A DNA stretch of 48,004 bases from assembly GCF_027922365.1 (NCBI RefSeq), contig NZ_BSFN01000002.1:504695-552698 (forward strand). Direction: 5' to 3'. Of this stretch, positions 44,639 through 48,004 are shown piece by piece; the stretch's first letter is position 1, and each line of letters opens with the position of its first letter. The position numbers and the translations under genes were made by a program. Below the pieces are notes generated by a model. It did not search any database, was not told where the DNA came from, and saw only the letters and a list, made by a program, of their open reading frames with translations. The DNA is from Pseudomonas turukhanskensis. GTDB taxonomy: Bacteria; Pseudomonadota; Gammaproteobacteria; Pseudomonadales; Pseudomonadaceae.

Positions 44639-45633
44639 CGTCGGTGTTTGGTCTTGCCGCCGTTTTTTGCGCGCAGGTGGGGGGGGCTAGAGTTTTTCAG
44701 GAAGCGGTGCATGTCGCGGCATTCTGGATCCCGGCCTGCGCCGGGATGACGGTGGTGTGTGCAGAAAACCCTGTCGCCTCCGCGCTGGTGGGGATCCGGG
44801 GTTTTTCAGGAGCCGGTGCATGTCGCGGCATTCTGGATCCCGGCCTGCGCCGGGATGACGGTGGTGTGTGTAGAAATCTCTGTCGTCTCTTCGCTGGTGG
44901 GGATCCGGGGTTTTTCAGGAGTTGGTGCATGTCGCAGCAGTCTGGATCCCGGCCTGCGCCGGGATGACGGTGGTGTGTGTAGAAATCTCTGTCGTCTCTT
45001 CGCTGGAGGGGATCCGGGGTTTTTCAGGAGTCGGTGCATGTCGCGGCATTCTGGATCCCGGCCTGCGCCGGGATGACGGTGGGCTGTTTAAATACCTCGG
45101 TCATTCCTGTGGCGGATCCAGGGTTTTTCAGGAAACGGCGCATGTCACGGCATTCTGGATCCCTGCCTGCGCAGGGATGACGGTGGTCTGTGGAATAACT
45201 TCCGTCATCCCGGCGCAGGCCGGGATCCAGAATGTTGAGGGGGACACTTCTTTCGGGGAAAACCGGCCCCCTATTTCACTACGACGATACGGGTTTGCGC
45301 CCTGCATGCCGCCACCAGCAAGCCGCGCAAGAAGTTCCCGTCCCCGTAGTTTTCAACAAAAACTCCATAGTATTTCGCAAGAACCCCCCGCACCCAGCTA
45401 CTACATTCCGTGCTCCGCTTTTTCGCTCAACCGCACGTTATTCGCGGCATCCATGGGGTTGGACTACACCCATGGTAGGACCGAGCGTATGTTCATGTGG
45501 GTAGTAGCCGTACTGGCTGTCTAGCCCGTGTTTAAGTGAGTGCCACAAGCACCGCTGGTATACCTTCGAAAGCCCAACGACGAATGCGGTTATCGCCAGC
45601 ATTCGCATAACAACAAGTAAGAGAGATCTGCTT
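44639..45633. other. Non-coding region: repeat array and putP leader
   Basis: No gene is supported here. The left 600 bases are a 109-bp tandem array. From 45241 to 45633 lies the presumed putP control region, including a 7-bp inverted repeat CCATGGG/CCCATGG at 45451–45475 and the putP ribosome site. Open frames across the array are by-products of the repeat. Confidence 0.7.
44683..45240. repeat. 109-bp tandem array built on the GGATCCCGGCCTG palindrome
   Basis: The palindrome core starts at 44726, 44835, 44944, 45053 and 45157: three exact 109-bp steps, then one of 104. Units also share GGTTTTTCAGGA and GCATGTCGCGGCATTC. One inverted copy of the core closes the array at about 45203–45233. 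The same core occurs at 7546–7573. Confidence 0.92.
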
Positions 45634-47121
45634 ATGACTGCCAGCACTCCCATGCTGATCACCTTTGTGGTGTACATCGCCGCCATGGTTCTGATCGGCC
45701 TGTTCGCCTATCTGCGCACCAACAACCTCTCCGATTACATTCTCGGTGGCCGTAGCCTCGGGAGTTTCGTTACCGCCTTGTCGGCCGGTGCTTCGGACAT
45801 GTCCGGCTGGCTGCTGATGGGCCTGCCAGGCGCCATCTATATGTCCGGCCTGTCGGAAAGCTGGATTGCCATCGGCCTGATCGTCGGTGCCTACCTCAAC
45901 TGGCTGTTCGTCGCCGGCCGTCTGCGCGTGCAGACCGAGCACAACGGTAACGCCTTGACCCTGCCGGACTACTTCACCAACCGCTTCGAAGACACAAGCA
46001 AAGTGCTGCGCATTCTCTCGGCGCTGGTGATTCTGCTGTTCTTCACCATTTACTGCGCCTCGGGCGTGGTAGCCGGTGCCCGTCTGTTCGAAAGCACCTT
46101 CGGCATGTCCTACCAGACTGCGCTGTGGGCCGGTGCTGCCGCGACCATCGCCTACACCTTCGTGGGTGGCTTTTTGGCCGTGAGCTGGACCGACACCGTG
46201 CAGGCCTCCTTGATGATCTTCGCCCTGATCCTCACCCCGATTGTGGTGATGCTGGCCACCGGTGGCATCGACCCCACCTTCGCTGCCATCGAGATGAAAG
46301 ACGCCGCCAACTTCGACATGCTCAAGGGCGCAAGCTTCATCGGCGTGATCTCCCTGATGGGCTGGGGCTTGGGCTACTTCGGCCAGCCGCACATCCTGGC
46401 GCGCTTCATGGCCGCTGATTCGGTGAAATCGATTCCGGCTGCTCGCCGTATTTCCATGACCTGGATGGTGCTGTGCCTGGGTGGCGCGGTCGCGGTGGGT
46501 TTCTTCGGCATTGCCTACTTCTCCGCGCACCCGGAACTGGCTGGCCCGGTTACCGAGAACCCCGAGCGGGTGTTTATCGAACTGGCCAAAATCCTGTTCA
46601 ACCCCTGGGTTGCCGGTGTGTTGCTCTCGGCCATTCTGGCCGCGGTGATGAGCACCTTGAGCTGCCAGTTGCTGGTGTGCTCCAGCGCCCTGACCGAAGA
46701 CTTCTACAAATCCTTCCTGCGTAAAAATGCGTCGCAGAAAGAACTGGTATGGGTCGGTCGCGCCATGGTGTTGCTCGTAGCGGTTGTGGCAATTGCCATT
46801 GCGGCGAACCCGGACAGCAAGGTGCTGGGCCTGGTGTCCTACGCCTGGGCCGGCTTTGGTGCCGCATTTGGTCCGGTGGTATTGATTTCCCTGATCTGGA
46901 AAAACATGACCCGCAACGGCGCACTGGCTGGCATGTTAGTCGGCGCCCTGACTGTGATTCTGTGGAAGAACTTCCTCAATCACCTGGGCCTGTACGAAAT
47001 CATTCCGGGCTTTATCTTTGCCTCCATCGCCATCCTGGTATTCAGCAAGATTGGCCAAGGGCCGTCGGCGAGTATGCTGGCGCGGTTTGAGAAGGCTGAG
47101 CGGGAATATCAGGACGCCTGA
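45634..47121 (+). CDS. putP: Sodium/proline symporter PutP
   Basis: Inner-membrane Na+-coupled proline importer of the SSS family. The 495-residue protein has about 12–13 membrane helices. LGGRSLGSFVTALSAGASDMSGWLLMGLPG (positions about 38–67, given in short pieces: LGGRSLG, SAGASDMSG, LLMGLPGA) is the PutP signature including the Asp of the Na+ site. GWGLGYFGQPHILARFMAA and LAAVMSTLSCQLLVCSSAL are also typical. ATG 45634 follows AAGTAAGAGAG. It is followed by a strong terminator. putA is not seen beside it within the window. Confidence 0.96.
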   Translation: MTASTPMLITFVVYIAAMVLIGLFAYLRTNNLSDYILGGRSLGSFVTALSAGASDMSGWLLMGLPGAIYMSGLSESWIAIGLIVGAYLNWLFVAGRLRVQTEHNGNALTLPDYFTNRFEDTSKVLRILSALVILLFFTIYCASGVVAGARLFESTFGMSYQTALWAGAAATIAYTFVGGFLAVSWTDTVQASLMIFALILTPIVVMLATGGIDPTFAAIEMKDAANFDMLKGASFIGVISLMGWGLGYFGQPHILARFMAADSVKSIPAARRISMTWMVLCLGGAVAVGFFGIAYFSAHPELAGPVTENPERVFIELAKILFNPWVAGVLLSAILAAVMSTLSCQLLVCSSALTEDFYKSFLRKNASQKELVWVGRAMVLLVAVVAIAIAANPDSKVLGLVSYAWAGFGAAFGPVVLISLIWKNMTRNGALAGMLVGALTVILWKNFLNHLGLYEIIPGFIFASIAILVFSKIGQGPSASMLARFEKAEREYQDA

Positions 47122-47157
47122 TAGGTGCTCGATTTACAGTGTTTTTAGTGCTTTTTG

Positions 47158-47184
47158 CCGGCCCTTAGTGGGCCGGTTTTTTTT
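47158..47184 (+). terminator. Rho-independent terminator after putP
   Basis: Perfect 7-bp stem CCGGCCC/GGGCCGG (47158–47164 and 47170–47176), 5-base loop, then eight T residues. Confidence 0.95.
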
Positions 47185-47218
47185 GGTTTGTGTTGGTCTT
47201 CATTGGCGCGTTTGCTGG

Positions 47219-47906
47219 GCGTTTGTTTCGCGCCTTACGCGCGAGTTTCTTTTTCCAGTCGATGAAAAAGAAACCAAAAAATCTCGCCCCCACCTTGGGT
47301 TTTCACTGCGTGAAAACTTCCCTTGTTACATCGCCGCTCCGCGGGCACGCCACGACGGGCCGTCCCTGGCCCATCGTGACTCTCGCGGCATCCATGCCGC
47401 TCAACCCCCTCCACGACGACTCCACTCGGCCTGCGCTCAAGGGGCGGGTAGATCAAGATCAAAAGCCAGATCAAAAGCAGATCAAGATCCACGGCCCCTC
47501 ACCCCAGCCCTCTCCCGCAAGCGGGAGAGGGGGCTGTTTTTCATAGGAGCCAGGGGGCGGCCATCCGATTGCTGGCGAAGCCTTGAGAAGGTAATTCCAA
47601 ACCTGCGTTTGCAGGATTCGCTAGCAAGCTAGCTCCTACAAGATCAAACGCGTTCGCCGCCCTACGTCACTCCTCTCCCGCGTGCGGGAGAGGGGCTGGG
47701 GGTGAGGGGCCGTTGATCTGGCTTTTGATCTACCGCTTGTGATCTACCCGCCCCTTCAGCCCGGCCCGTGGAGCAACGGCGGAGGGAGGGAAGTTTTCAC
47801 ACAGTGAAAACCCCAGGTAGGGGCAAGATTTTTTGGTTTCTTTTTTATGGTGCGGCATTCCGACGACTGGAAAAAGAAACTCGCGCGTAAGGCGCGAAAC
47901 AAAACG
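47219..47906. repeat. Large nested inverted repeat (about 690 bp)
   Basis: Outer arms 47219–47347 and 47766–47906 are near reverse complements, sharing TTTCGCGCCTTACGCGCGAG and TTTTCACTG with GTGAAAACTTCCC. The right arm has a small insertion near 47847–47860. Inner arms 47438–47535 and 47671–47760 carry AGATCAAAAGCCAGATC-like motifs and the CCCTCACCCC palindrome seen after lapC. The centre holds a GCTAGCAAGCTAGC REP-like element (about 47611–47640). No gene is supported in 47185–48004; open frames here are repeat artefacts. Confidence 0.85.
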
Positions 47907-48004
47907 TCGGGACTGTCAGATTTTTTGTGTGCGGGCCGGTAACGGCCTGCCGTTAGGCAGGCCATGCTTTTACCAGGTTGGCCTGATAAATCGATCTCCG
48001 TACA

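Noticed and set aside
44683..45240. CRISPR array
   Set aside because: The period is 109 bp with similar sequence throughout; there are no unique spacers of constant length and no cas genes.
44644..45524. Overlapping open frames repeating a VHVAAFWIPACAG-type motif
   Set aside because: These are translations of the 109-bp array. The motif is seen wherever this palindrome is translated and does not represent a protein.
47219..47906. Insertion sequence
   Set aside because: There are long inverted arms but no transposase frame between them, so it is listed as a repeat only.
47018..47965. Short open frames with an RALRASFFFQS-type motif in the terminal inverted repeat
   Set aside because: The motif appears on both strands because the DNA is an inverted repeat; no ribosome sites or family match.

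Overview
The window is a chromosomal segment of a Pseudomonas species. The gene order nadB–algU–mucA–mucB–mucD–lepA–lepB–(DUF4845)–rnc–era–recO–pdxJ, followed by an icp-type inhibitor, a second Lon-type protease, an AraC-type regulator and putP, matches the order I recall for P. aeruginosa PA0744–PA0783. That comparison is from memory, not from a search. Intergenic palindromic repeats are abundant, in at least five families. I see no tRNA, rRNA, CRISPR array, prophage or insertion-sequence transposase.

Region 1 (1–11304) is a biofilm adhesin locus. A giant LapA-type adhesin runs leftward out of the window: 1,915 residues are visible, with an N-terminal retention module, a LapG-type TAAG site, mixed Ig-like/VCBS repeats, one interposed jelly-roll-like domain and a homogeneous array of 93-residue repeats. 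Diverging from it are lapE, lapB and lapC, its type I secretion system. A FleQ-like box lies between them. lapD and lapG are not in the window.

Region 2 (11305–22918) holds housekeeping genes: two crotonase-fold enzymes (one resembling DspI), two stand-alone HDOD proteins, an LpxO-like lipid A hydroxylase, a thioesterase, ung, a DUF6279 lipoprotein, a solute-binding protein, ygfZ, sdhE, ygfX and nadB.

Region 3 (22919–33341) is the envelope-stress operon algU–mucA–mucB–mucD, with two good AlgU-type promoters and no mucC, followed by the translation/RNA-processing run lepA–lepB–DUF4845–rnc–era–recO–pdxJ with several start/stop overlaps.

Region 4 (33342–39959) carries cmoA–cmoB on the minus strand, a YhhN-type lysoplasmalogenase, a chagasin-like lipoprotein, a second Lon protease (AsrA-like) and a divergent AraC-type regulator (PruR-like).

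Region 5 (40194–44638) is the most intriguing part. Four envelope genes lie together: a secreted cupredoxin-like protein, a membrane c-di-GMP phosphodiesterase with a degenerate GGDEF domain, a DUF3034 outer-membrane protein and a truncated-hemoglobin lipoprotein. They sit between the regulator and putP, where P. aeruginosa (as recalled) has putA. This suggests a copper- or heme-based sensing module linked to c-di-GMP turnover, and so possibly to Lap-mediated adhesion. That link is inference.

Region 6 (44639–48004) contains a 109-bp tandem array built on a palindromic repeat, putP with a strong terminator, and a roughly 690-bp nested inverted repeat with no gene in it.
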